Positions 1 through 10,680 of a stretch of DNA of 64,000 bases are shown piece by piece (positions within the stretch are counted from its first letter, which is position 1; the number at the start of each line of letters is the position of its first letter). Origin of the DNA: Hydractinia symbiolongicarpus (lineage: Eukaryota > Cnidaria > Hydrozoa > Anthoathecata > Hydractiniidae); the NCBI RefSeq assembly GCF_029227915.1, contig NC_079876.1:21888001-21952000 (forward strand), read 5' to 3'. The notes under the pieces are model-generated. The model was not told the DNA's origin, did no database searches, and worked only from the letters and a program-made list of their open reading frames with translations. The position numbers were made by a program, and so were the translations under genes.

Positions 1-600
1 GGTCTATTCCTACCACTCTCAATGGAATACGACGTCTCAAGACGCTTTACATCGCGCCATGGTCTTACAGCACAGTGACATACGTGTAAAGGCTTCTAAG
101 GACTGTTACATGGCCTTTTGCCGCCTAATAAAGGCCTTACATCTAAAACGCGTGGTTCGACGTGTCTGCGCAGGTTACCATCGGTCTATTCCTTCCACTC
201 TCAATGGACTACGATGTCTCAAGTCGCTTTCCAACGCCCCATGGTCTTACAATATAGTGAACTACGTGTAGAGGCCTCTAAGGGCTGCTATATGACCTTT
301 TACCACCTAATAAAAGCCTTACACGTAAATCACGTGGTTCCAAGTACTTCCGCAGGTTAACATCGGTCTATTCATTCCACTCTCAATGGGCTACGACGTC
401 TCAAGTCGCTTTCCATTGCGCCATGGTCTTACAACACTGTGAACTACGTGTAAAGGCTTCTGAAGACTATTATATGACCTTCTGACGCTTAATAAAGGCT
501 TTACACGTAAATCACGTGTTTCCACGTGCCTGAGCTGGTTAACATCGGTCTATTACTTCTACACTCAATGGACTACGACGTCTGAACTTATTTTCCATGG
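1..600 (+). repeat. HOR segment matching the 54-kb family
   Basis: The first three monomers (landmarks 59, 241, 423) match, type for type and almost base for base, the series at 54,217-54,816, a constant offset of 54,216. Shared diagnostic features are the GGAATACGACG tail, the CTAAAACGCG monomer, the GGGCTGCTATATGACC monomer, and then the GAAGACTATTATATGACC monomer. A few substitutions separate them. The segment runs into the 545-bp trimer through a GAGCTGG variant at 532-538. Confidence 0.85.
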
Positions 601-2058
601 CGCCATGGTCTTACAACACAGTAAAATACGTGTAGAGGCCTCTAAAGATTGTTACATGGCCTGTTGCCGCCTAATAGAGGCTTTACACGTAATTCACGTG
701 GTTCGACGTGTCTGCGCAGGTTACTATCGGTCTATTCCTGCCACACTCAACGGACTACGATGTCTCAAGTCGTTTTCTGGCGCACCGTGGTCTTACAGCA
801 CAGTGAACTACGTGTAAAGGCCTCTCAGGACTGTTATATGGCCCGTTACCAACTAACAAAGGCCCTACACGTAAATCACGTGTTCCACGTGGCTACGCAG
901 TTTACCATCGGTCTATTCCTTCCACTCTCAATGGGCTACGACGTTTCAAGTCGTTTTCCATCGCGCCATGGTCTTACAACACAGTGAAATACGTGTAAAG
1001 GCCTCTAAAGATTGTTATATGGCCCTTTGCCATTTAATAAAAGCCTTACACATAAATCACGTGTTTCCACGTGCCTGAGCTGGTTAACATCGGTCTATTA
1101 CTTCTACACTCAATGGACTACGACGTCTGAACTTATTTTCCATGGCGCCATGGTCTTACAACACAGTAAAATACGTGTAGAGGCCTCTAAAGATTGTTAC
1201 ATGGCCTGTTGCCGCCTAATAGAGACTTTACACGTAATTCACGTGGTTCGACGTGTCTGCGCAGGTTACTATCGGTCTATTCCTGCCACACTCAACGGAC
1301 TACGATGTCTCAAGTCGTTTTCTGGCGCACCGTGGTCTTACAGCACAGTGAACTACGTGTAAAGGCCTCTCAGGACTGTTATATGGCCCTTTACCACTTA
1401 ACAAAGGCCCTACACGTAAATCACGTGTTCCACGTGCCTACGCAGTTTACCATCGGTCTATTCTTTCCACTCTTAATGGGCTACGACGTTTCAAGTCGTT
1501 TTCCATCGCGCCATGGTCTTACAACACAGTGAAATACGTGTAAAGGCCTCTAAAGATTGTTATATGGCCCTTTGCCATTTAATAAAAGCCTTACACATAA
1601 ATCACGTGATTCCACGTGCCTGAGCTGGTTAACATCGGTCTATTACTTCTACACTCAATGGACTACGACGTCTGAACTTATTTTCCATGGCGCCATGGTC
1701 TTACAACACAGTAAAATACGTGTAGAGGCCTCTAAAGATTGTTACATGGCCTGTTGCCGCCTAATAGAGGCTTTACACGTAATTCACGTGGTTCGACGTG
1801 TCTGCGCAGGTTACTATCGGTCTATTCCTGCCACACTCAACGCACTACGATGTCTCAAGTCGTTTTCTGGCGCACCGTGGTCTTACAGCACAGTGAACTA
1901 CGTGTAAAGGCCTCTCAGGACTGTTATATGGCCCTTTACCAACTAACAAAGGCCCTACACGTAAATCACGTGTTCCACGTGCCTACGCAGTTTACCATCG
2001 GTCTATTCCTTCCACTCTCAATGGACTACTACGTCTCAAGTCGTTTTCCATCGCGCCA
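531..2058 (+). repeat. 545-bp trimeric HOR, about 2.8 copies
   Basis: Three monomers (182+182+181 bp) repeat as a 545-bp unit. The diagnostic string TGAGCTGGTT starts at 531, 1076 and 1621. Monomer landmarks are 605/787/968, 1150/1332/1513 and 1695/1877/2058. The middle monomer begins with GTGGTCTTACAGCAC instead of ATGG and has lost one G in its CACGTG-TTCC section, which explains 545 rather than 546. Copies differ by scattered substitutions. The pattern breaks near 2,030-2,100 where a GGCCTTTAAGG monomer begins the next family. Confidence 0.93.
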
Positions 2059-2239
2059 TGGTCTTACAACGCAGTGAAATACGTGTAAAGGCCTTTAAGG
2101 ACTGTTATATGGCCTTTTGCCGCCTAATAAAGGCCTTACTCCAAAAACACGTGGATCGACGTGTCTGCGCAGGTTACCATCGATCTATTCCTTCCACTCT
2201 CAATTGACTACGAGGTCTCAAGTCGCTTTCCAACGCGCG

Positions 2240-2421
2240 ATGGTCTTACAACATAGTGAACTACGTGTAGAGGCCTCTAAAGACTGTTATATGGCCCTTT
2301 GCCAACTAACAAAGGCCCTACACGTAAATCACGTGGTTCCACGTGCCTGCGCAGGTTAGCATCGGTCTATTCCTTCTACACTTACTGGACTACAACGTTT
2401 CAAGTCGTTTTCCATCGCGCC
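2240..2421 (+). repeat. Representative full-length 182-bp monomer
   Basis: This is a clean unit showing the standard internal anatomy. A 12-bp perfect palindrome TAGAGGCCTCTA lies at 2268-2279. A dyad has a left arm at 2262-2275 (TACGTGTAGAGGCC) and a right arm at 2314-2326 (GGCCCTACACGTA). The arms are complementary except for one extra base in the left arm, and the loop is 38 bp. The inverted repeat CACGTGG-tt-CCACGTG lies at 2330-2345 and the palindrome CTGCGCAG at 2347-2354. Many other monomers carry an AATAAA in the loop (M69-74, in the context CCTAATAAAGG); here it is ACTAACAAAGG. The unit ends with a pyrimidine-rich stretch and the ACGACG..TCAAGTCG..TTTTCCATCGCGCC tail that leads into the next landmark. 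Confidence 0.9.
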
Positions 2422-2564
2422 ATGGTCTTAAAACATAGTGAACTACGTGTAGAGGCCTCTAAGGGCTGCTATATGACCTTTTACCACCTAATAAAAGCCT
2501 TACATGTAAATCACGTGGTTCCACTCAATGGACTACTACGTCTCAAGTCGTTTTCCATCGCGTC
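2422..2564 (+). repeat. Internally deleted monomer (143 bp), recurrent type
   Basis: Landmarks at 2422 and 2565 are only 143 bp apart. The sequence runs GGTTCCACTCAATGG, whereas a full monomer has about 39 more bases between GGTTCCAC and TCAATGG. CCAC flanks both ends of the missing piece, which fits a deletion between short direct repeats. The same junction occurs near 2521, 3937, 5841, 7621, 8251, 10151, 12781, 14381, 16531, 17771, 28091 and 50637. Most sites sit in the 2-18 kb family, so the deletion arose once and was then copied with the HOR. Confidence 0.9.
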
Positions 2565-4100
2565 ATGGTCTTAACACGCAGTGAAATACGTGTAAAGGCC
2601 TCTAAGGACTGTTATATGGGCTTTTGCCGCCTAACAAAGGCCCTACACGCAAATCACGTGGTTTCACGTGCCTGCCCATGTTAGCATCGGTCTATTCCTT
2701 TTACACTCACTGGACTACGACGTTTCAAGTCGTTCTCCATCACGCCATTGTCTTACAACACTGTGAACTACGTGTAAAGCCTTCTGAAGACTGTAAAATG
2801 ACATTCTGACGCCTAATAAAGGGTTTACACGTAAATCACGTGTTTCCACGTGCCTGAGCAGGTTAGCATCGGTCTATTCCTTCTACACTCAATAAACTAC
2901 GACGTCTCAAGTTGTTTTCCATCACGCCATGGTCTCACAACACAGTGAACTACCTGTAGAGGCCTCTAAGGCCTGTTATATGACCTTTTACCACCTAATA
3001 AAAGCCTTACACGTAAATCACGTGGTTCCACGTGCCTGCGCAGGTTAGCATCGGTCTATTCCTTCTACACTCACTGGACTACGACGTTTCAAGTCGTTTT
3101 CCATCGCGCCATGGTCTTACAACGCGGTGAAATACGTGTAAAGGCTTATAAGGACTGTTATATGGCCTTTTGCCGCCTAATAAAGGCTTTACAACAAAAA
3201 CACGTGGTTCGACGTGTCTGCGCAGGTTACCATCGATCTATTCCTTCCACTCTCAATTGACTACGAGGTTTCAAGTCACTTACCAACGCGCCATGGTGTT
3301 ACAACATAGTGAACTACGTGTAGAGGCCTGTAAAGACTGTTATATGGCCCTTTGCCAACTAACAAAGGCCCTACACGTAAATCACGTGGTTCCACGTGCC
3401 TGCCCATGTTAGCTTCGGTCTATTCCTTTTACACTCACTGGACTACGACGTTTCAAGTCCTTTTCCATCGCGCCATGGTGTTACAACACTGTGAACTACG
3501 TGTAAAGGCTTCTGAAGACTGTAAAATGACATTCTGACGCCTAATAAAGGGTTTACACGTAAATCACGTGTTTCCACATGCCTGAGCAGGTTAGCATTGG
3601 TCTATTCCTTCTACACTCACTGGACTACGACGTTTCAAGTCGTTTTCCATCGCACCATGGTCTTACAACGCAGTGAAATACGTGTAAAGGCTTCTAAGGA
3701 CTGTTATATGGCCTTTTGCCGCCTAATAAAGGCCTTACACCTAAAACGCGTGGTTCGACGTGTCTGCGCAGGTTACCATCGGTCTATTCCTTCCACTCTC
3801 AATGGACTACGACGTCTCGTGTCGCTTTCTAACGCGCCATGGTCTTACAACATAGTGAACTACGTGTAGAGGCCTCTAAGGGCTGCTATATGACCTTTTA
3901 CCACCTAAAAAAAGCCTTACACGTAAATCACGTGGTTCCACTCAATGGACTACTACGTCTCAAGCCGTTTTCCATCGCGCCATGGTCTTAAAACGCAGTG
4001 AAATACGTGTAAAGGCCTCTAAGGACTGTTATATGGCCTTTTGCCGCCTAACAAAGGCCCTACACGCAAATCACGTGGTTCCACGTGCCTGCCCATGTTA

Positions 4101-4116
4101 GCATCGGTCTTAAAAC
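4101..4116 (+). repeat. 122-bp fused monomer junction (60-bp deletion)
   Basis: The sequence GCATCGGTCTTAAAACGC joins the GGTCT of one monomer's second half directly to the GGTCT of the next monomer's first half. It loses 60 bp, including the ATGG landmark. GGTCT is present at both parental positions, a 5-bp microhomology. The same junction recurs near 7781-7800, 8411-8430 and 10311-10330, each time right after a 143-bp unit. Corresponding positions in adjacent units are 122 bp apart (for example 4041 and 4163). Confidence 0.92.
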
Positions 4117-5889
4117 GCAGTGAAATACGTGTAAAGGCCTCTAAGGACTGTTATATGGGCTTTTGCCGCCTAACAAAGGCCCTACACGCAAATCACGTGG
4201 TTTCACGTGCCTGCCCATGTTAGCATCGGTCTATTGCTTTTATACTCACTGGACTACGACGTTTCAAGTCGTTCTCCATCACGCCATTGTCTTACAACAC
4301 TGTGAACTACGTGTAAAGCCTTCTGAAGACTGTAAAATGACATTCTGACGCCTGATAAAGGGTTTACACGTAAATCACGTGTTTCCACGTGCCTGAGCAG
4401 GTTAGCATCGGTCTATTCCTTCTACACTCAATAAACTACGACGTCTCAAGTTGTTTTCCATCACGCCATGGTCTCACAACACAGTGAACTACATGTAGAG
4501 GCCTCTAAGGCCTGTTATATGACCTTTTACCACCTAATAAAAGCCTTACACGTAAATCACGTGGTTCCACGTGCCTGCGCAGGTTAGCATCGGTCTATTC
4601 CTTCTACACTCACTGGACTACGACGTTTCAAGTCGTTTTCCATCGCGCCATGGTCTTACAAAGCAGTGAAATTCGTGTAAAGGCCTTTAAGGACTGTTAT
4701 ATGGCCTATTGCCGCCTAATGAAGGCCTTACACCAAGAACACGTGGTTCGACGTGTCTGCGCAGGTTACCATCGATCTATTCCTTCCACTCTCAATTGAC
4801 TACGAGGTCTCAAGTCACTTTCCAACGCGCCATGGTGTTACAACATAGTGAACTACGTGTAGAGGCCTCTAAAGACTGTTATATGGCCCTTTGCCAACTA
4901 ACAAAGGCCCTACACGTAAATCACGTGGTTCCACGTGCCTGCCCATGTTAGCATCGGTCTATTCCTTTTACACTCACTGGACTACGACGTTTCAAGTCGT
5001 TTTCCATCGCGCCATGGTCTTACAACACTGTGAACTACGTGTAAAGGCTTCTGAAGACTGTAAAATGACATTCTGACGCCTAATAAAGGGTTTACACGTA
5101 AATCACGTGTTTCCACATGCCTGAGCAGGTTAGCATCGGTCTATTCCTTCTACACTCACTGGACTACGACGTTTTAAGTCGTTTTCCATCGCGCCATGGT
5201 CTTACAACACAGTGAAATACGTGTAAAGGCCTCTAAAGATTGTTATATGGCCCTTTGCCACTTAATAAAAGCCTTACACATAAATCACGTGGTTCCACGT
5301 ACTTCCGCAGGTTAACATCGGTGTATTCCTCCTACACTCAATGGACTACTACGTATCAAGTCGTTTTCCATCGCGCCATGGTCTTACAACGCTGTGAAAT
5401 ACGTGTAAAGGCCTTTAAGGACTGTTATATGGCCTTTTGCCGCCTAATGAAGGCCTTACTCCAAAAACACGTGGATCGACGTGTCTGCGCAGGTTACCAT
5501 CGATCTATTCCTTCCACTCTCAATTGACTACGAGGTCTCAAGTCGCTTTCCAACGCGCGATGGTCTTACAACATAGTGAACTACGTGTAGAGGCCTCTAA
5601 AGACTTTATATGGCCCTTTGCCAACTAACAAAGGCCCTACACGTAAATCACGTGGTTCCACGTGCCTGCGCAGGTTAGCATCGGTCTATTCCTTCTACAC
5701 TTACTGGACTACAACGTTTCAAGTCGTTTTCCATCGCGCCATGGTCTTAAAACATAGTGAACTACGTGTAGAGGCCTCTAAGGGCTGCTATATGACCTTT
5801 TACCACCTAATAAAAGCCTTACATGTAAATCACGTGGTTCCACTCAATGGACTACTACGTCTCAAGTCGTTTTTCATCGCGCCATGGTC

Positions 5890-8800
5890 TTAAAACGCAG
5901 TGAAATACTTGTAAAGGCCTCTAAGGACTGTTATATGGGCTTTTGCCGCCTAACAAAGGCCCTACACGCAAATCACGTGGTTTCACGTGCCTGCCCATGT
6001 TAGCATCGGTCTATTCCTTTTACACTCACTGGACTACGACGTTTCAAGTCGTTCTCCATCACGCCATTGTCTTACAACACTGTGAACTACGTGTAAAGCC
6101 TTCTGAAGACTGTAAAATGACATTCTGACGCCTAATAAAGGGTTTACACGTAAATCACGTGTTTCCACGTGCCTGAGCAGGTTAGCATCGGTCTATTCCT
6201 TCTACACTCAATAAACTACGACGTCTCAAGTTGTTTTCCATCACGCCATGGTCTCACAACACAGTGAACTACCTGTAGAGGCCTCTAAGGCCTGTTATAT
6301 GACCTTTTACCACCTAATAAAAGCCTTACACGTAAATCACGTGGTTCCACGTGCCTGCGCAGGTTAGCATCGGTCTATTCCTTCTACACTCACTGGACTA
6401 CGACGTTTCAAGTCGTTTTCCATCGCACCATAGTCTTACAACGCGGTGAAATACGTGTAAAGGCTTATAAGGACTGTTATATGGCCTTTTGCCGCCTAAT
6501 AAGGGCTTTACACGTAATTCACGTGCTTCGACGTGTCTGCGCATGTAACCATCGGTCTATTCCTACCACTCTCAATGGACTACGACGTTTCAAGTCGTTT
6601 TCCATCGCGCCATGGTCTTACAACGCAGTGAAATACGTGTAAAGGCTTATAAGGACTGTTATATGGCCTTTTGCCGCCTAATAAAGGCTTTACACCTAAA
6701 ACACGTTGTTCGACGTGTCTGCGCAGGTTACCATCGGTCTATTCCTTCCACTCTCAATGGACTACGAGGTCTCAAGTCGTTTTCCGTCGCGCCATGGTCT
6801 TACAACGCAGTGAAATACGTGTAAAGGCCTTTAAGGACTGTTATATGGCCTTTTGCCGCCTAATGAAGGCCTTACACCAAAAACACGTGGTTCGACGTGT
6901 CTGCGCAGGTTACCATCGATCTATTCCTTCCACTCTCAATTGACTACGAGGTCTCAAGTCACTTTCCAACGCGCCATGGTGTTACAACATAGTGATATAC
7001 GTGTAGAGGCCTCTAAAGACTGTTATATGGCCCTTTGCCAACTAACAAAGGCCCTACACGTAAATCACGTGGTTCCACGTGCCTGCCCATGTTAGCATCG
7101 GTCTATTCCTTTTACACTCACTGGACTACGACGTTTCAAGTCGTTTTCCATCGCGCCATGGTCTTACAACACTGTGAACTACGTGTAAAGGCTTCTGAAG
7201 ACTGTAAAATGACATTCTGACGCCTAATAAAGGGTTTACACGTAAATCACGTGTTTCCACATGCCTGAGCAGGTTAGCATCGGTCTATTCCTTCTACACT
7301 CACTGGACTACGACGTTTCAAGTCGTTTTCCATCGCGCCATGGTCTTACAACACAGTGAAATACGTGTAAAGGCTTCTAAGGACTGTTATATGGCCTTTT
7401 GCCGCCTAATAAAGGCCTTACACCTAAAACGCGTGGTTCGACGTGTCTGCGCAGGTTACCATCGGTCTATTCCTTCCACTCTCAATGGACTACGACGTCT
7501 CGTGTCGCTTTCTAACGCGCCATGGTCTTACAACATAGTGAACTACGTGTAGAGGCCTCTAAGGGCTGCTATATGACCTTTTACCACCTAATAAAAGCCT
7601 TACACGTAAATCACGTGGTTCCACTCAATGGACTACTACGTCTCAAGTCGTTTTCCATCACGCCATGGTCTTAAAACGCAGTGAAATACGTGTAAAGGCC
7701 TCTAAGGACTGTTATATGGCCTTTTGCCGCCTAACAAAGGCCCTACACGCAAATCACGTGGTTCCACGTGCCTGCCCATGTTAGCATCGGTCTTAAAACG
7801 CAGTGAAATACGTGTAAAGGCCTCTAAGGACTGTTATATGGGCTTTTGCCGCCTAACAAAGGCCCTACACGCAAATCACGTGGTTTCACGTGCCTGCCCA
7901 TGTTAGCATCGGTCTATTGCTTTTACACTCACTGGACTACGACGTTTCAAGTCGTTCTCCATCACGCCATTGTCTTACAAGACTGTGAACTACGTGTAAA
8001 GTCTTCTGAAGACTGTAAAATGACATTCTGACGCCTAATAAAGGGTTTACACGTAAATCACGTGTTTCCACGTGCCTGAGCAGGTTAGCATCGGTCTATT
8101 CCTTCTACACTCAATAAACTACGACGTCTCAAGTTGTTTTCCATCACGCCATGGTCTCACAACACAGTGAACTACCTGTAGAGGCCTCTAAGGGCTGCTA
8201 TATGACCTTTTACCACCTAATAAAAGCCTTACACGTAAATCACGTGGTTCCACTCAATGGACTACTACGTCTCAAGTCGTTTTCCATCGCGCCATGGTCT
8301 TAAAACGCAGTGAAATACGTGTAAAGGCCTCTAAGGACTGTTATATGGCCTTTTGCCGCCTAACAAAGGCCCTACACGCAAATCACGTGGTTCCACGTGC
8401 CTGCCCATGTTAGCATCGGTCTTAAAACGCAGTGAAATACGTGTAAAGGCCTCTAAGGACTGTTATATGGGCTTTTGCCGCCTAACAAAGGCCCTACACG
8501 CAAATCACGTGGTTTCACGTGCCTGCCCATGTTAGCATCGGTCTATTCCTTTTACACTCACTGGACTACGACGTTTCAAGTCGTTCTCCATCACGCCATT
8601 GTCTTACAACACTGTGAACTACGTGTAAAGCCTTCTGAAGACTGTAAAATGACATTCTGACGCCTAATAAAGGGTTTACACGTAAATCACGTGTTTCCAC
8701 GTGCCTGAGCAGGTTAGCATCGGTCTATTCCTTCTACACTCAATAAACTACGACGTCTCAAGTTGTTTTCCATCACGCCATGGTCTCACAACACAGTGAA

Positions 8801-10680
8801 CTACCTGTAGAGGCCTCTAAGGCCTGTTATATGACCTTTTACCACCTAATAAAAGCCTTACACGTAAATCACGTGGTTCCACGTGCCTGCGCAGGTTAGC
8901 ATCGGTCTATTCCTTCTACACTCACTGGACTACGACGTTTCAAGTCGTTTTCCATCGCACCATAGTCTTACAACGCGGTGAAATACGTGTAAAGGCTTAT
9001 AAGGACTGTTATATGGCCTTTTGCCGCCTAATAAAGGCTTTACACGTAATTCACGTGCTTCGACGTGTCTGCGCATGTAACCATCGGTCTATTCCTACCA
9101 CTCTCAATGGACTACGACGTTGCAAGTCGTTTTCCATCGCGCCATGGTCTTACAACGCAGTGAAATACGTGTAAAGGCTTATAAGGACTGTTATATGGCC
9201 TTTTGCCGCCTAATAAAGGCTTTACACCTAAAACACGTTGTTCGACGTGTCTGCGCAGGTTACCATCGGTCTATTCCTTCCACTCTCAATGGACTACGAG
9301 GTCTCAAGTCGTTTTCCGTCGCGCCATGGTCTTACAACGCAGTGAAATACGTGTAAAGGCCTTTAAGGACTGTTATATGGCCTTTTGCCGCCTAATGAAG
9401 GCCTTACACCAAAAACACGTGGTTCGACGTGTCTGCGCAGGTTACCATCGATCTATTCCTTCCACTCTCAATTGACTACGAGGTCTCAAGTCACTTTCCA
9501 ACGCGCCATGGTGTTACAACATAGTGAACTACGTGTAGAGGCCTCTAAAGACTGTTATATGGCCCTTTGCCAACTAACAAAGGCCCTACACGTAAATCAC
9601 GTGGTTCCACGTGCCTGCCCATGTTAGCATCGGTCTATTCCTTTTACACTCACTGGACTACGACGTTTCAAGTCGTTTTCCATCGCGCCATGGTCTTACA
9701 ACACTGTGAACTACGTGTAAAGGCTTCTGAAGACTGTAAAATGACATTCTGACGCCTAATAAAGGGTTTACACGTAAATCACGTGTTTCCACATGCCTGA
9801 GCAGGTTAGCATCGGTCTATTCCTTCTACACTCACTGGACTACGACGTTTCAAGTCGTTTTCCATCGCGCCATGGTCTTACAACACAGTGAAATACGTGT
9901 AAAGGCTTCTAAGGACTGTTATATGGCCTTTTGCCGCCTAATAAAGGCCTTACACCTAAAACGCGTGGTTCGACGTGTCTGCGCAGGTTACCATCGGTCT
10001 ATTCCTTCCACTCTCAATGGACTACGACGTCTCGTGTCGCTTTCTAACGCGCCATGGTCTTACAACATAGTGAACTACGTGTAGAGGCCTCTAAGGGCTG
10101 CTATATGACCTATTACCACCTAATAAAAGCCTTACACGTAAATCACGTGGTTCCACTCAATGGACTACTACGTCTCAAGTCGTTTTCCATCGCGCCATGG
10201 TCTTAAAACGCAGTGAAATACGTGTAAAGGCCTCTAAGGACTGTTATATGGCCTTTTGCCGCCTAACAAAGGCCCTACACGCAAATCACGTGGTTCCACG
10301 TGCCTGCCCATGTTAGCATCGGTCTTAAAACGCAGTGAAATACGTGTAAAGGCCTCTAAGGACTGTTATATGGGCTTTTGCCGCCTAACAAAGGCCCTAC
10401 ACGCAAATCACGTGGTTTCACGTGCCTGCCCATGTTAGCATCGGTCTATTGCTTTTACACTCACTGGACTACGACGTTTCAAGTCGTTCTCCATCACGCC
10501 ATTGTCTTACAACACTGTGAACAACGTGTAAAGCCTTCTGAAGACTGTAAAATGACATTCTGACGCCTAATAAAGGGTTTACACGTAAATCACGTGTTTC
10601 CACGTGCCTGAGCAGGTTAGCATCGGTCTATTCCTTCTACACTCAATAAACTACGACGTCTCAAGTTGTTTTCCATCACG
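5890..10680 (+). repeat. 2,532-bp, 15-unit HOR
   Basis: About 5,890-8,150 repeats at about 8,420-10,680 with a constant offset of 2,532 bp (landmarks 6612 and 9144, 7340 and 9872). From 6612 to 9144 I count 15 monomers. Fifteen full units would be 2,730 bp; two 39-bp and two 60-bp deletions bring this to exactly 2,532. Inside the unit, 143+122+182+182 = 629 bp is itself duplicated (7,724 and 8,353). The downstream copy lacks that extra 629 bp and one further monomer: 9,144 to the next equivalent landmark at 10,865 is 1,721 bp. Confidence 0.88.

Larger units (their letters stand above)
2058..5890 (+). repeat. Irregular HOR region with 1,539-bp shift
   Basis: About 2,590-3,650 matches about 4,129-5,190 at a constant offset of 1,539 bp. 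Monomer types include the GTAAAATGACATTCTGACG type, the TTATAAGGACTG type, and the truncated 143-bp and 122-bp forms. The match ends at about 3,650/5,190, where one side continues with a CTTCTAAGG monomer and the other with a CTCTAAAGATTG monomer. HOR boundaries therefore fall inside monomers as well as between them. Confidence 0.8.

Noticed and set aside
660-725. tRNA-derived origin: GGTTCGACG resembles a pol III B box
   Set aside because: Only the first seven bases fit (the final CC is absent), no convincing A box lies at the expected distance, and no cloverleaf is apparent.
2299-2574. Possible repeat-containing protein family (recurring K-G-x-T-R-K-S-R-G-S-T-C-L-like peptides)
   Set aside because: 182 bp is not a multiple of 3, so the frame does not continue through successive monomers and stops follow quickly. 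Variation is not concentrated at third codon positions.
3200-3240. Promoter, operator or terminator signals inside monomers (TATATGG, pyrimidine-rich tail)
   Set aside because: These short matches repeat in each monomer without an associated gene and have no support beyond chance composition.
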